The notes under the pieces are model-generated. The model was not told where the DNA came from. It ran no database searches and saw only the letters and a list, made by a program, of their open reading frames with translations. Position numbers and translations under genes: made by a program. DNA of 64,000 nucleotides from Anaerotardibacter muris. GTDB lineage: Bacteria > Actinomycetota > Coriobacteriia > Coriobacteriales > Eggerthellaceae. Of the stretch, positions 1-7,453 are shown in pieces. Each line of letters begins with the position of its first letter. Within the stretch, counting starts at the first letter, position 1. Location: positions 248,001 to 312,000 of the forward strand of contig NZ_CALPCD010000001.1 of NCBI RefSeq assembly GCF_943192915.1. Direction: 5' to 3'.

Positions 1-1
1 C

Positions 2-679
2 GAGATGGATGGTATCGAGACCATCCGCGCTATTCGCGAGCGCGTGGGTGAAGAGATCCCGATCATCGTGATATCGGCTTACGACTGGAGCGAGATCGAG
101 GATGAAGCACGTGAAGCAGGTGCGAGCTACTTCGTCTCGAAGCCGCTGTTCAAGTCGCATTTGAGCCAACTTTTCTCGCAGATCGTAGGCGGGGATGCTG
201 ATGGCGCGGCGGCGTGCGAACTGGGTTCGTGCGGTGCGAGCGGCGCGGGTTCGCGTGGGCTGATCCATTCGGCAGATCAAGTGGACTTCTCTGGCAAGCG
301 CGCGCTGCTGGCTGAAGACAACGAGCTGAATGCCGAAGTGGTTACCGCGTTCATGGCTATGACTGGGCTAGAGATCGAGCATGCGTCGAATGGCCAGGAG
401 GCGCTTGATATGGTGAAGAGCCATGAGCCAGGATATTACGATTGCGTGTTCATGGACATGCAGATGCCCGAGATGGATGGCCTTGAGGCGACGCGCGCCA
501 TCCGTGCGCTGGAGCGCGAGGACACCGACTTCGAACAACTGCCGATCTTCGCGATGACGGCGAATGCGTTCGTGGATGATGTGCGCAAGACGAGTGCGGC
601 GGGCATGAACGATCACTTCGCGAAGCCGCTGGACTTCAAGGTGGTGCTCGCGACCGTGGATAAGTACTTGAACAAGTAG
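2..679 (+). CDS. C-terminal part of a hybrid signalling protein with two receiver domains (5'-truncated)
   Basis: The frame is already open at the window edge, so only the C-terminus is visible. The first receiver domain begins mid-way, just before its MDG loop, and keeps the conserved Lys-Pro near residue 48. A low-complexity Ala/Gly/Ser linker follows. A second, complete receiver domain has an acidic Glu-Asp-Asn near residue 102, the phosphoacceptor Asp in FMDMQMPEMDG, the Thr of AMTAN and the Lys of FAKPLD near the end. Two C-terminal receivers are typical of hybrid histidine kinases in phosphorelays. The kinase part would lie upstream. A lone Hpt protein at 12320-12697 is a possible relay partner, by inference only. 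Confidence 0.85.
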   Translation, partial: EMDGIETIRAIRERVGEEIPIIVISAYDWSEIEDEAREAGASYFVSKPLFKSHLSQLFSQIVGGDADGAAACELGSCGASGAGSRGLIHSADQVDFSGKRALLAEDNELNAEVVTAFMAMTGLEIEHASNGQEALDMVKSHEPGYYDCVFMDMQMPEMDGLEATRAIRALEREDTDFEQLPIFAMTANAFVDDVRKTSAAGMNDHFAKPLDFKVVLATVDKYLNK

Positions 680-746
680 CGGCTGAGGACCGGTTTACGG
701 ATTGATGACAAGGGGCAGAGCGTTTTCGTTCGCGAGAATTTCACCG

Positions 747-752
747 TATAAT
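747..752 (+). promoter_or_regulatory. Probable -10 box of the rubrerythrin promoter
   Basis: A perfect TATAAT lies 35 bp before the rubrerythrin start codon. The -35 region is T-rich but has no good TTGACA match. A ribosome binding site (AGGAAGGGG) lies between this box and the ATG. Confidence 0.55.
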
Positions 753-786
753 CAAGAGCAACGGAAATTTTAGGAAGGGGCACCCC

Positions 787-1326
787 ATGGAACTTAAAGA
801 TTCTCAGTCTTGGAAGAACATCGAGACCGCGCTGAATGCTGAGGCGCTCGCTTATGTTCAGTACACGTTCTACGGCCAGCAGGCGCGCAAGGACGGCTAT
901 GTGCAGATCTCGGATATCTTCGCAGAAACCGCAGGTAACGAGCTGCATCACGCAAAGCTTCTGTTCAAGAAGTTGCACGGTGACGAGGTGCCTCATGTGG
1001 TAGAGGGCCTGAAGGCTGCTGCTGGTTCGGAGCATTTCGAGGCTGACGACCAGTATCCGAAGTTCGCAGAGGTTGCTCGTGCGGAGGGCTTCAGTGAGCT
1101 GGGCGATTTCTTCGAAGGCTTGGCGAAGATCGAGGCTTCTCATGAAGAGCGCTTCGAGGTGCTCTCTGAGCGCATCAAGAATGACGAAGTGTTCAAGCGC
1201 GAAGAGGCACAGGTTTGGTACTGCACCGTTTGCGGTCATCTGCATGTGGGCAAGGAAGCTCCGCTGAAGTGCCCGGTCTGCGCCCATCCGCAGAGCCACT
1301 TCGAGATTCGCGCGACCAACTACTAA
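787..1326 (+). CDS. rbr: Rubrerythrin
   Basis: This 179-residue protein has the usual rubrerythrin size and layout. The N-terminal four-helix ferritin-like part carries the metal-ligand pattern: Glu in NAEALAY near residue 19, Glu and His in NELHHAK near residue 52, and Glu/His in EASHEER near residue 118. A C-terminal rubredoxin-like knuckle has CxxCG near residue 143 and CPxC near residue 160. The family reduces hydrogen peroxide in the cytoplasm of anaerobes with electrons from rubredoxin or NAD(P)H oxidoreductases. The start is supported by AGGAAGGGG 6-7 bp upstream. It appears monocistronic, with its own -10 box and terminator. Confidence 0.95.
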   Translation: MELKDSQSWKNIETALNAEALAYVQYTFYGQQARKDGYVQISDIFAETAGNELHHAKLLFKKLHGDEVPHVVEGLKAAAGSEHFEADDQYPKFAEVARAEGFSELGDFFEGLAKIEASHEERFEVLSERIKNDEVFKREEAQVWYCTVCGHLHVGKEAPLKCPVCAHPQSHFEIRATNY

Positions 1327-1350
1327 TCCAAGTCTTCAAAGACAAATGAA

Positions 1351-1384
1351 AGGACCCTCGCGATGGCAAGGGTCCTTTTTTATT
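1351..1384 (+). terminator. Rho-independent terminator after rubrerythrin
   Basis: An 8-bp perfect stem (AGGACCCT/AGGGTCCT) with a 10-nt loop is followed by a run of T residues, 25 bp after the rubrerythrin stop. It also lies downstream of the convergent NlpC/P60 gene. Confidence 0.9.
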
Positions 1385-1417
1385 GTTGCTATTCAGCTGG
1401 GAATTCGGTGGCTGCTC

Positions 1418-1999
1418 TTAGCAGACTCGCTTGGCGAAGGTAGGGTGGAAATAGTCCATGGTCTGGACGCGCACTCCCTTGCCAGATCCCGCTGCGTGAA
1501 TGTAGGTTCCGTCTTCAACGTAGATGCCTACATGGTAAACGCCCGAACCTGATCCCCAGAAGAGCAGGTCGCCTGGCTGCAGTTCGTCCATCGATACCGA
1601 TTCACCAAGAGCTGCTTGTGCAGCTGCGGTGCGCGGAAGCTCGATGCCGAGCGCGTTTCGGAAGCAATACTGGGTGAAACCAGAGCAATCGAATCCGCGA
1701 GGGGTGGTGCCGCCGTAGGCGTAGGGCGATCCTTTGAGTGACAGAGCCTGTTCGACCAGGAGCATGGAATTTGCCTGCTGAGCGAAGGTTTCGCAATGGT
1801 CAAGAACCGCGGCAGTGGGCAGATCGGGCTGAGCTTGTGCCTGTGCTTGTGCCTGGAGGTCGACCAACATCGATTCGAAGGCTTCGGAAGGTTGAGGCTC
1901 TTCGTCAGCGAATGCGATGGCGGGCATCATCACTGAAAGGGCGACTGCGAGGCCGATGAGGGCCGGCAGCGCTTTTTGGCGCAACGTTTCTACTATCAA
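1418..1999 (-). CDS. Secreted NlpC/P60-family peptidoglycan endopeptidase
   Basis: The 193-residue protein starts with a signal peptide: positively charged N-terminus, a hydrophobic stretch at about 10-30, and an Ala-x-Ala cleavage-like site. A short Gln/Ala-rich spacer follows. The catalytic domain has the NlpC/P60 Cys in FDCSGF near residue 105, the His in YHVGIYV near residue 156, and the polar third residue in YIHAAG. Such enzymes cut peptide stems of the cell wall. No SH3 or LysM anchor is visible. The only start at the correct distance from a Shine-Dalgarno (AAGGA, 7 bp) is TTG at 1999. The gene converges on the rubrerythrin gene. Confidence 0.88.
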   Translation of the reverse strand: MIVETLRQKALPALIGLAVALSVMMPAIAFADEEPQPSEAFESMLVDLQAQAQAQAQPDLPTAAVLDHCETFAQQANSMLLVEQALSLKGSPYAYGGTTPRGFDCSGFTQYCFRNALGIELPRTAAAQAALGESVSMDELQPGDLLFWGSGSGVYHVGIYVEDGTYIHAAGSGKGVRVQTMDYFHPTFAKRVC

Positions 2000-2671
2000 A
2001 CAATGTCCTTATAACAGGTCCGCGGGCGCATTTCGCGTGGTCTTGCGAACAACAAGCATGCCGCGCGAGCGAACTCGCGCTTGACGGGCACTGCGTCCAA
2101 GAAGACCGCTCGGACGATACATGCGGTCGACTTCGATGAAAGCGGCGGGGTCGGTTACGCTGCGTTTGCCTGCTTTCGCGAAATGAAAGCGCAGCGGCGA
2201 AGAGCCACTGCGCTCATTCTCGAACGGTCGATCCGCTATCAGGGCGGTGCCTGTCGGACTTATTAGGCTACGAGTGTGCGGGGTTTCATGCAAGGAATCG
2301 AACTTTTCTCCATCGTTTCTTTGCGCGAAATCCTTCCGAATATCACGGCGAATTCACAGGAACTTCACGTTTGGTCCGAGATTTTGGGGGTGGTGGAGAA
2401 AAAGCGCAACATGTTGGGGGTGCGGTGCGCAAGGAGGCACAAATGTGCTGGTCAGAGTGGAGTGGTGGGTTTTGCGCTGTGAACGGTCAGGAGTTCACAG
2501 GTTCGCCACATTTGGTTTTGAGGGATCTTGCAGCCGCACGCGGCGTGTGCGGGGTATGCGAAAGCCCGCTTGGGCGGGCTTTCGGGTGAGGTTGGTTGGG
2601 AGTTGGGGCTGGGTTGAGGCTTGTTGAACCTGTCCCCTTTTTGTCCGGGACAGAATTGAATCCGTCCCCGG
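2000..2671. other. Intergenic region with a strong hairpin and one family A repeat
   Basis: No convincing gene is seen. A minus-strand open frame at 2009-2293 (94 codons, TTG start) ends just before the NlpC/P60 Shine-Dalgarno but has no recognisable similarity or clear ribosome binding site. A perfect stem (GAAAGCCCGC/GCGGGCTTTC) sits at 2560-2583, downstream of mscL; it lacks a T-tract in either direction, so it is at best a weak terminator. A family A element follows at 2626-2669. Confidence 0.5.
2626..2669. repeat. Family A palindromic repeat, copy 1
   Basis: The copy carries the CCTGTCCCC block, the TGTCCGGGACA palindrome and the terminal CCGTCCCC block. It ends 2 bp from the mscL stop codon. 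Confidence 0.9.
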
Positions 2672-3145
2672 CTAGTCGGTGATGACCTCTTCGGTGAAGG
2701 CTGCGGGCTCGGGGAGCTCGGCTGCGCAATGGGGGCAGCGGGTAGCGCCTTCGTTCACTGTCTCCAGGCAGAAGGGGCATGTGGGTTCCTTTTCGATAAC
2801 TTCCACACCGTCCTTGCCCATCTTCTTCTTGAGCACTCCGCCTGCATCGTGGAGCTTATTGATGCCCTTGATGAGCATGAATACCACGAAAGCGATGATG
2901 AGGAAGTTGATGATGGCACTGATGAATGCGCCGAAATCGATACCATTTTCGGTGCCTTCAACAGGAATGACCAGGCCTGAAACGCCTGTGCCGCCACCCG
3001 ATACCAGCACGATGAACGGCTGGACGATATCGGAAACGAACGAGGTGACGATGGCTGTGAACGCAGCGCCGATGATGATGCCGACGGCCATATCCATAAC
3101 GCTTCCGCGGCTGATGAACTCTTTGAATTCGCTGATGAACTTCAT
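2672..3145 (-). CDS. mscL: Large-conductance mechanosensitive channel MscL with C-terminal zinc ribbon
   Basis: MscL opens a wide pore in the cytoplasmic membrane on hypo-osmotic shock. The 157-residue product begins with the family's amphipathic N-terminus (MKFISEFKEFISRG). TM1 (VMDMAVGIIIGAAFTAIV, near 15-40), a periplasmic loop with GGG, and TM2 near 75-98 follow. After the usual cytoplasmic helix it carries an extra CxxC...CxxC zinc-ribbon-like tail (CPFC and CPHC, near 122-140). The frame is open 18 codons further upstream, but this ATG matches the family N-terminus and has GAGGG before it. Confidence 0.95.
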   Translation of the reverse strand: MKFISEFKEFISRGSVMDMAVGIIIGAAFTAIVTSFVSDIVQPFIVLVSGGGTGVSGLVIPVEGTENGIDFGAFISAIINFLIIAFVVFMLIKGINKLHDAGGVLKKKMGKDGVEVIEKEPTCPFCLETVNEGATRCPHCAAELPEPAAFTEEVITD

Positions 3146-3259
3146 GTTTACTGCCCTCACAGTCAATAGGATGCTCTTCTTACTCTTCGAGCATAGCAAT
3201 TGTGAGGCAGTATCACGCTTGGGTGTGCGAGCTGTTGCCGATCGGAAATAATTCGGTTG

Positions 3260-4165
3260 CTATTTCTTGGGTTCGTAAACATAGAGCGCGGAGGCGAAAG
3301 AGAGCCATGCGCCAGCAAGCAACCAGCCAGCAAGGACATCGCTGGGCCAATGAACGCCCACGTAGATGCGAGAAACGCCGATGAAGAGCGCCAAGATGAC
3401 CAGCAGGATACCAGGAATGGCGGCGTGGTCTGCTTGGGCACCTTTTCGATAGAGCGCGCGGAAGATGAGCAAGCCAACGAGCCCGAGCACCACCATCGAA
3501 GTGAGGCTATGCGCGGAAGGGAACGAATAGCTCGATGGGAGCGCAACGAGCGTTTCGGCGCTGGGGCGCGGGATGGCGAAGATGAACTTCAGCGCGTGAG
3601 CGAATCCTACTGCGAGCAGGACATTCACGATGAAGAATACCAGGCTGCTCCAACGGCGGAATATGAGCAGGATAAGGCCCACGACCAGGCATATCGCCGC
3701 CATGTAGGGGACGTCGCCCAGCGTGGTGAGCGCGACGATGAGCGGGTCGAGATTTCCGCGCAGCCCTTGGACGGCGCCAGTGATGGCGGTGTTGAAGATG
3801 TCGACGACGGGGAGGTTGTCGGCCACCGCAAGAGCAACGAGGGCGAATTGCAGCAAGAAGAGGATCACGGGCCAGCGGCTCTTGTACCAGGCCATGCGCA
3901 CGTCGTAGCGCGGAAGGCGGGATGTTGCGCGCTTGATGCGAGCGCGGCGCGATGCGGAACGCGCGAGGGAGGCAGCCTGCTGTTGAGCTGGAGTGGGTGC
4001 CTGAGATGCAGGGCGCGGTCGGCGGCCTGCTGGGCGGGATCGCGGATGCGCGTGCATAGCCGTGGGTGCAGCCGCAGTAGTGTGCGTGCTGGCTTCCTCA
4101 AACGCTTCCGCGGTGACGAGGGGTTCTTCGCTATTTTTGGTTTCGGGCACTTCGGATTTCGTCAA
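3260..4165 (-). CDS. PAP2-superfamily membrane phosphatase
   Basis: A 301-residue membrane protein. The first 90 or so residues are Ala/Pro/Arg-rich and probably disordered; about six hydrophobic segments follow. All three acid-phosphatase motifs are present: KxxxxxxRP (KFIFAIPRP), PSAHS, and SRxxxxxHxxxD (SRIYVGVHWPSD). This supports hydrolysis of a lipid phosphate or pyrophosphate such as undecaprenyl pyrophosphate or phosphatidic acid; the substrate cannot be told from sequence. The TTG start overlaps the stop of the upstream VOC gene (TTGA), suggesting translational coupling. An internal ATG at residue 36 is an alternative start. Confidence 0.88.
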   Translation of the reverse strand: MTKSEVPETKNSEEPLVTAEAFEEASTHTTAAAPTAMHAHPRSRPAGRRPRPASQAPTPAQQQAASLARSASRRARIKRATSRLPRYDVRMAWYKSRWPVILFLLQFALVALAVADNLPVVDIFNTAITGAVQGLRGNLDPLIVALTTLGDVPYMAAICLVVGLILLIFRRWSSLVFFIVNVLLAVGFAHALKFIFAIPRPSAETLVALPSSYSFPSAHSLTSMVVLGLVGLLIFRALYRKGAQADHAAIPGILLVILALFIGVSRIYVGVHWPSDVLAGWLLAGAWLSFASALYVYEPKK

Positions 4166-4539
4166 TCTTCGAGCGGGAGGATCTCGAGCCAGCAGCCGTC
4201 GGGATCGGCGATGAAGTAAAGGCCCATAGTGGGATTATCGTGGACGACGCAGCCCATTTCGTCGTGGAGCTTGCGCGCGGCCTGCATGTCAGGCACGCGA
4301 AAAGCCAGGTGGGTGTCGCGGCCGCCGTTGTCATAGGGCTCGGTACGGCCTTCGTTCCAGGTCAGCTCGATCTCGAAAGGCGTAGTATCGTTCGAGATGA
4401 AGACGATGATCCACGAACCGTCATCGGGGCCCATGCGACGTGTTTCGGTAAGGCCGAGGGCGCGTTCGTAGAAATCGAGCGTTTTATCGAGGTCGAGCAC
4501 GTGGGTGCAGCGATGAACGCATTTGCCTTTGATGGTCAT
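4162..4539 (-). CDS. VOC-family (glyoxalase I-like) protein
   Basis: A 125-residue single vicinal-oxygen-chelate protein close to lactoylglutathione lyases in size and pattern: an N-terminal His in the first strand (KCVHRCTHVLDL), central Glu in FEIELT, His in DTHLAF, and a terminal Glu in GCWLEILP. These four are likely metal ligands. Known family members detoxify methylglyoxal adducts or act on other small substrates. It lies between the HIT gene (18 bp upstream) and the PAP2 gene (overlap), so the three form a likely operon. Confidence 0.85.
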   Translation of the reverse strand: MTIKGKCVHRCTHVLDLDKTLDFYERALGLTETRRMGPDDGSWIIVFISNDTTPFEIELTWNEGRTEPYDNGGRDTHLAFRVPDMQAARKLHDEMGCVVHDNPTMGLYFIADPDGCWLEILPLED

Positions 4540-4557
4540 GGGGTTCCTTTCGCGAAA

Positions 4558-4923
4558 CTAGTCTTCGAGGCGGAAGGATTCTTCGAAGGTCGCGCGGCCC
4601 ATCTTGATGCCGCCCATGATGTGAAGGTGCAGGTGAGGCACCGTAGAGGCGGAATCGGGGCCGGTGTTGATGTTGACGCGGTAGCCAGATTCGTAGACGC
4701 CCTTGATCTTTGCAATCTCAGGGATAACGCTGAGCATGTGGCCAAGCGTTTCAGCATCGACGCCATCGTTGAGATTCTCGAAGTGCTGCTTGGGCACGAC
4801 CAAGGTATGCACAGGAGCTTCGGGTTCGATGTCATCGAAGGCGTAGCAGATATCGTCTTCGTAGACCTTCTTGGAAGGGATATCCCCCGCTACGATCTTG
4901 CAAAACAGGCAATCATCAGCCAT
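4558..4923 (-). CDS. HIT-family nucleotide-binding hydrolase
   Basis: The 121-residue protein has the HINT-type layout: an N-terminal CxxC (DDCLFCKIV), a central LVVPKQHF strand, and the histidine triad HLHLHIMGG near residue 100. HIT proteins hydrolyse purine nucleoside phosphoramidates or similar AMP-linked compounds. The chosen ATG at 4923 has AGAGG 6 bp upstream and matches the usual N-terminus, although the frame stays open further upstream through non-coding-looking sequence. It is the first gene of the HIT-VOC-PAP2 run. Confidence 0.93.
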   Translation of the reverse strand: MADDCLFCKIVAGDIPSKKVYEDDICYAFDDIEPEAPVHTLVVPKQHFENLNDGVDAETLGHMLSVIPEIAKIKGVYESGYRVNINTGPDSASTVPHLHLHIMGGIKMGRATFEESFRLED

Positions 4924-5120
4924 TTTTTCCTCTTTCTTTTTTGGTTGGCGCGGGTGCGCTCCTTCATTATATCGTGAAACGCCGGCGCTCTGCGGCTGCG
5001 CAGCTCGAGGGGTAAATTTGGGCGCTCCCCTGCTTGGGGTTGGCGGTATGGACAGATGGAGGGCGTAGCTTTTTGTCCGCGCTTGGTTTGCGCAGGACAC
5101 TTCGGGGACGGAGGAGCCTT

Positions 5121-5164
5121 GAACCTGTCCCCTTTTTGTCCCGGACAGAATTGAACCCGCCCCC
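5121..5164. repeat. Family A palindromic repeat, copy 2
   Basis: The copy has the full block order and ends 1 bp from the stop codon of the ABC exporter gene. The preceding 100 bp hold weak, degenerate fragments of similar sequence. Confidence 0.9.
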
Positions 5165-5165
5165 A

Positions 5166-6968
5166 TTAGGAGTCGAGGAAGGCGCCGGTCTGGCGGTTCC
5201 AGAGGTTGGCGTATTCGCCGCCTGCATCGATAAGGGCTTCGTGGGTGCCGTCTTCAACGATCTGTCCATCGTCGAGCACCACGATGCGATCGAGCGACGC
5301 CACCGTTGAGAGGCGATGGGCCACTACAATAGCCGTTCGACCTTGCATCAGGTTCGCAAGTGCTTCCTGAACTGCAGCTTCACTTTCGGAATCGAGCGCG
5401 CTCGTGGCTTCGTCAAGCACCAGGATAGGCGCATCGGCCAGGATGGCGCGTGCGATGGCGATGCGCTGACGCTGTCCGCCCGAAAGCTTGATGCCACGCT
5501 CCCCCACCATGGTGTCGAAGCCATTGGGCAGCGCCTGGATGAAGTCGTACGCGTTGGCGCGCTTGGCGGCCTCTATCACTTCTTCGCGTGAGGCATCAGG
5601 CTTGCCGTACGCGATGTTCTCGAAGATGCTGCGATGGAAGAGCAGCGCTTCCTGAGGCACATAAGCGATCTGCCTGCGCAAACTCTGCTGCGAATGCTTC
5701 GAGATATCTTGCCCGTCCACGAGCACTTCACCTTGCTGAACATCAGAGAGACGCAGCAACAGCTTCGTGAGCGTAGTCTTTCCTGAGCCAGAAAGCCCCA
5801 CTAAGCCAACACGCTGACCTCCCGGAATGTGGAGGTTCAGATCCGTGAAGACGGGTGTGGTGTTCGCGGAATCTTCGTAGGTGAATCCGATGTGTTCGAA
5901 GTCGATGTTGCCTTCGGTGACCTTCAGGGGCTGGGCGTTGTCGACGTCGGCGACCAGGCGCGGTTCGTCGAGGATGCGGGTCATCTCCGAAGCATCGCCG
6001 AAGACCTTGTTCAGGCGCGAGAGCATGGAGTTGATCATGTTGAAGCGCTGGGTGAGGTTGTAGGTGTAGGTGAACATCATCACCAGCGTGCCAGCGCTGA
6101 TGCCGAACCACGCGTTACCGCCGGCGGTGAAGACCGAGACGATGGACATGATGATGACGATGAGCGAGCTGGTCATGATGCCGCGCTTCAGGGTGGCGCG
6201 CATGTTGCGGGAGTCGGCGCGGACCGATTCGAGGGTGGCATCGGTGAAGAGCTGGCTTTCATAGTCTTCGCGGCCGTACGTCTTCACCGCCAGGATGTTG
6301 GTGACGGCATCGGAAAGGACGCCCGAGACCTTGTTCTGCGCCGATGCCGCGGCGGCGGAAAGGGGCGTGATCTTGCGGAACATGATGTAGGCCACTGCAA
6401 TGTAGAGCACGAGCATGACCGTGAGCACCGCCACGTAGCTGGGCACGATGGGCGCGAGGATGGAAATGGTGCAAACGATTGCGATGACCGTGGGCAGCAG
6501 CGAGAGCAGCGTGGTCTCGACCAGGAGCGAATAGGAGGTCATGAACTTCGAGGTCTGACTAACGAGCGAGCCGCCGAAGCGGTTGGTGTGGAAGGTCATG
6601 GACTGGTTCGAGAGCGTGTTGAAGCACAAGCGCGCCAGGTTGTAGTTGCCGTTGATCTCGGTCTTGAAGATGGCGTAGTCCTGAAGCTTCGAGCAGAGCT
6701 GCCCGACGATGTTGACGATGATCAGCGCGATGATGTAGGGGCCGAAGACATCCCACACCTGGTCAGCGGCCACCGAGCCGATCTGGAGTCGGTCGACGAT
6801 GAGCGACATGACGTACGTGTTCGCGTAGGTGAGCAGGCCGACGAAGCCGATGGTAGCGATGATGCCCAGGATGAAGGGCCACGGGCGCATCTTCGTGACC
6901 TTCCAGAAGAAGTAGAGGGTGCGCTTGATGGTGGTGAGATCTTGGAGGTTGGTGCTGGGTTGAGGCAT
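5166..6968 (-). CDS. ABC exporter half-transporter (fused membrane and ATPase domains)
   Basis: At 600 residues this is a standard MsbA/MdlB-like half-transporter. About six transmembrane helices span residues 30-330. The nucleotide-binding domain carries Walker A (GLSGSGKTT near 392), a Q-loop glutamine, the signature LSGGQRQR near 494, Walker B ILVLDEATSAL and the switch His in VAHRLST. It should work as a homodimer or with a partner exporting a lipid, peptide or drug; no second half gene is adjacent. The ATG start follows about 100 bp of non-coding sequence with a degenerate family A element. Confidence 0.93.
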   Translation of the reverse strand: MPQPSTNLQDLTTIKRTLYFFWKVTKMRPWPFILGIIATIGFVGLLTYANTYVMSLIVDRLQIGSVAADQVWDVFGPYIIALIIVNIVGQLCSKLQDYAIFKTEINGNYNLARLCFNTLSNQSMTFHTNRFGGSLVSQTSKFMTSYSLLVETTLLSLLPTVIAIVCTISILAPIVPSYVAVLTVMLVLYIAVAYIMFRKITPLSAAAASAQNKVSGVLSDAVTNILAVKTYGREDYESQLFTDATLESVRADSRNMRATLKRGIMTSSLIVIIMSIVSVFTAGGNAWFGISAGTLVMMFTYTYNLTQRFNMINSMLSRLNKVFGDASEMTRILDEPRLVADVDNAQPLKVTEGNIDFEHIGFTYEDSANTTPVFTDLNLHIPGGQRVGLVGLSGSGKTTLTKLLLRLSDVQQGEVLVDGQDISKHSQQSLRRQIAYVPQEALLFHRSIFENIAYGKPDASREEVIEAAKRANAYDFIQALPNGFDTMVGERGIKLSGGQRQRIAIARAILADAPILVLDEATSALDSESEAAVQEALANLMQGRTAIVVAHRLSTVASLDRIVVLDDGQIVEDGTHEALIDAGGEYANLWNRQTGAFLDS

Positions 6969-7012
6969 GAGGTGCTTTCGGGGTTGAGAGGGTTCGTAGA
7001 GGGGTTCGCGGC

Positions 7013-7059
7013 GGGGACGGAAGCAAGGTGTCCTGGACAGTCTGGGGTCCTTGTTTTGC
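7013..7059. repeat. Degenerate family A repeat
   Basis: GGGGACGG, TGTCCTGGACAG and TCTGGGGTCC occur in the family A order but with substitutions. It ends 9 bp from the stop of the following small minus-strand gene. Confidence 0.6.
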
Positions 7060-7067
7060 CCGAGCGA

Positions 7068-7271
7068 CTAGTCTTCGAGGGCTTCGAGGATGGACTCGCA
7101 AAGGCGGCCGTGAGCGTTGGGGCCTTCGCCAGATTTGTCGATGCCGTTTTCGAGTAGTTCATCGCTGATCGCTGCGTCGATCTCGAGGCGATCGTCGGTC
7201 GAGAGGCTCTTGAAATTCGTTGGCAAACCGAGCTTCTTCAGCAGGTCTTTCTGTTCGGTGGTGAGTGCCAT
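7068..7271 (-). CDS. Small acidic protein of unknown function
   Basis: I do not recognise this 67-residue protein. It is acidic and predicted helical, with no membrane segment and two Leu/Asp/Glu-rich stretches. The ATG at 7271 is preceded by AAAGGGGAG two bp upstream, which makes it a credible gene. It sits between the Ser/Thr kinase gene and the ABC exporter gene on the same strand, separated from each by family A elements. Confidence 0.65.
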   Translation of the reverse strand: MALTTEQKDLLKKLGLPTNFKSLSTDDRLEIDAAISDELLENGIDKSGEGPNAHGRLCESILEALED

Positions 7272-7411
7272 CGCTCCCCTTTCGTTGCTTGTTTGCAAGT
7301 GTAGCACCTTGGGCGGCGCTAGGATAGGCGGAGGCGAGCGCACCGCCGAAGAGCATTTGAGGGCAGAACGCTGGCTGCGAAGAGGCTGCCGGCAAGGACG
7401 AGACGCGCCGG

Positions 7412-7452
7412 CCTGTCCCCAATCTGTCCCGGACAGTTTTGGACCTGTCCCC
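7412..7452. repeat. Family A palindromic repeat, copy 3
   Basis: The order CCTGTCCCC, CTGTCCCGGACAG, GGACCTGTCCCC is complete. It ends 1 bp from the stop of the kinase gene. Confidence 0.9.
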
Positions 7453-7453
7453 T

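Noticed and set aside
2009..2293. Minus-strand open frame of 94 codons just upstream of the NlpC/P60 gene
   Set aside because: TTG start without a ribosome binding site and no recognisable sequence. It may be the untranslated leader of the peptidase gene, so it is not called as a gene.
2000..2300. Possible c-di-AMP (ydaO/yuaA) riboswitch upstream of the cell-wall peptidase
   Set aside because: Only a short CCGACAGG resemblance is present; the other conserved core segments were not found.
2290..2320. T-loop-like GTTCGATTCC on the minus strand suggesting a tRNA or tmRNA
   Set aside because: Flanking bases do not pair into a T-arm or acceptor stem and no anticodon arm is seen.
3257..4219. Long plus-strand open frame of about 320 codons
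   Set aside because: It is antisense to the PAP2 phosphatase, whose three catalytic motifs are intact; the plus-strand translation is charged and low-complexity with no recognisable domain.
4981..5115. Possible additional family B copy before the ABC exporter gene
   Set aside because: Fragments such as GCTGCGGCTGCG and GGGGTAAAT are present, but no matching right arm or internal hairpins could be aligned.
5829..7157. Long plus-strand open frame of about 440 codons
   Set aside because: Antisense to the ABC exporter; composition is dominated by Gly, Asp, Val and Arg as expected from the complementary strand of a GC-rich gene.
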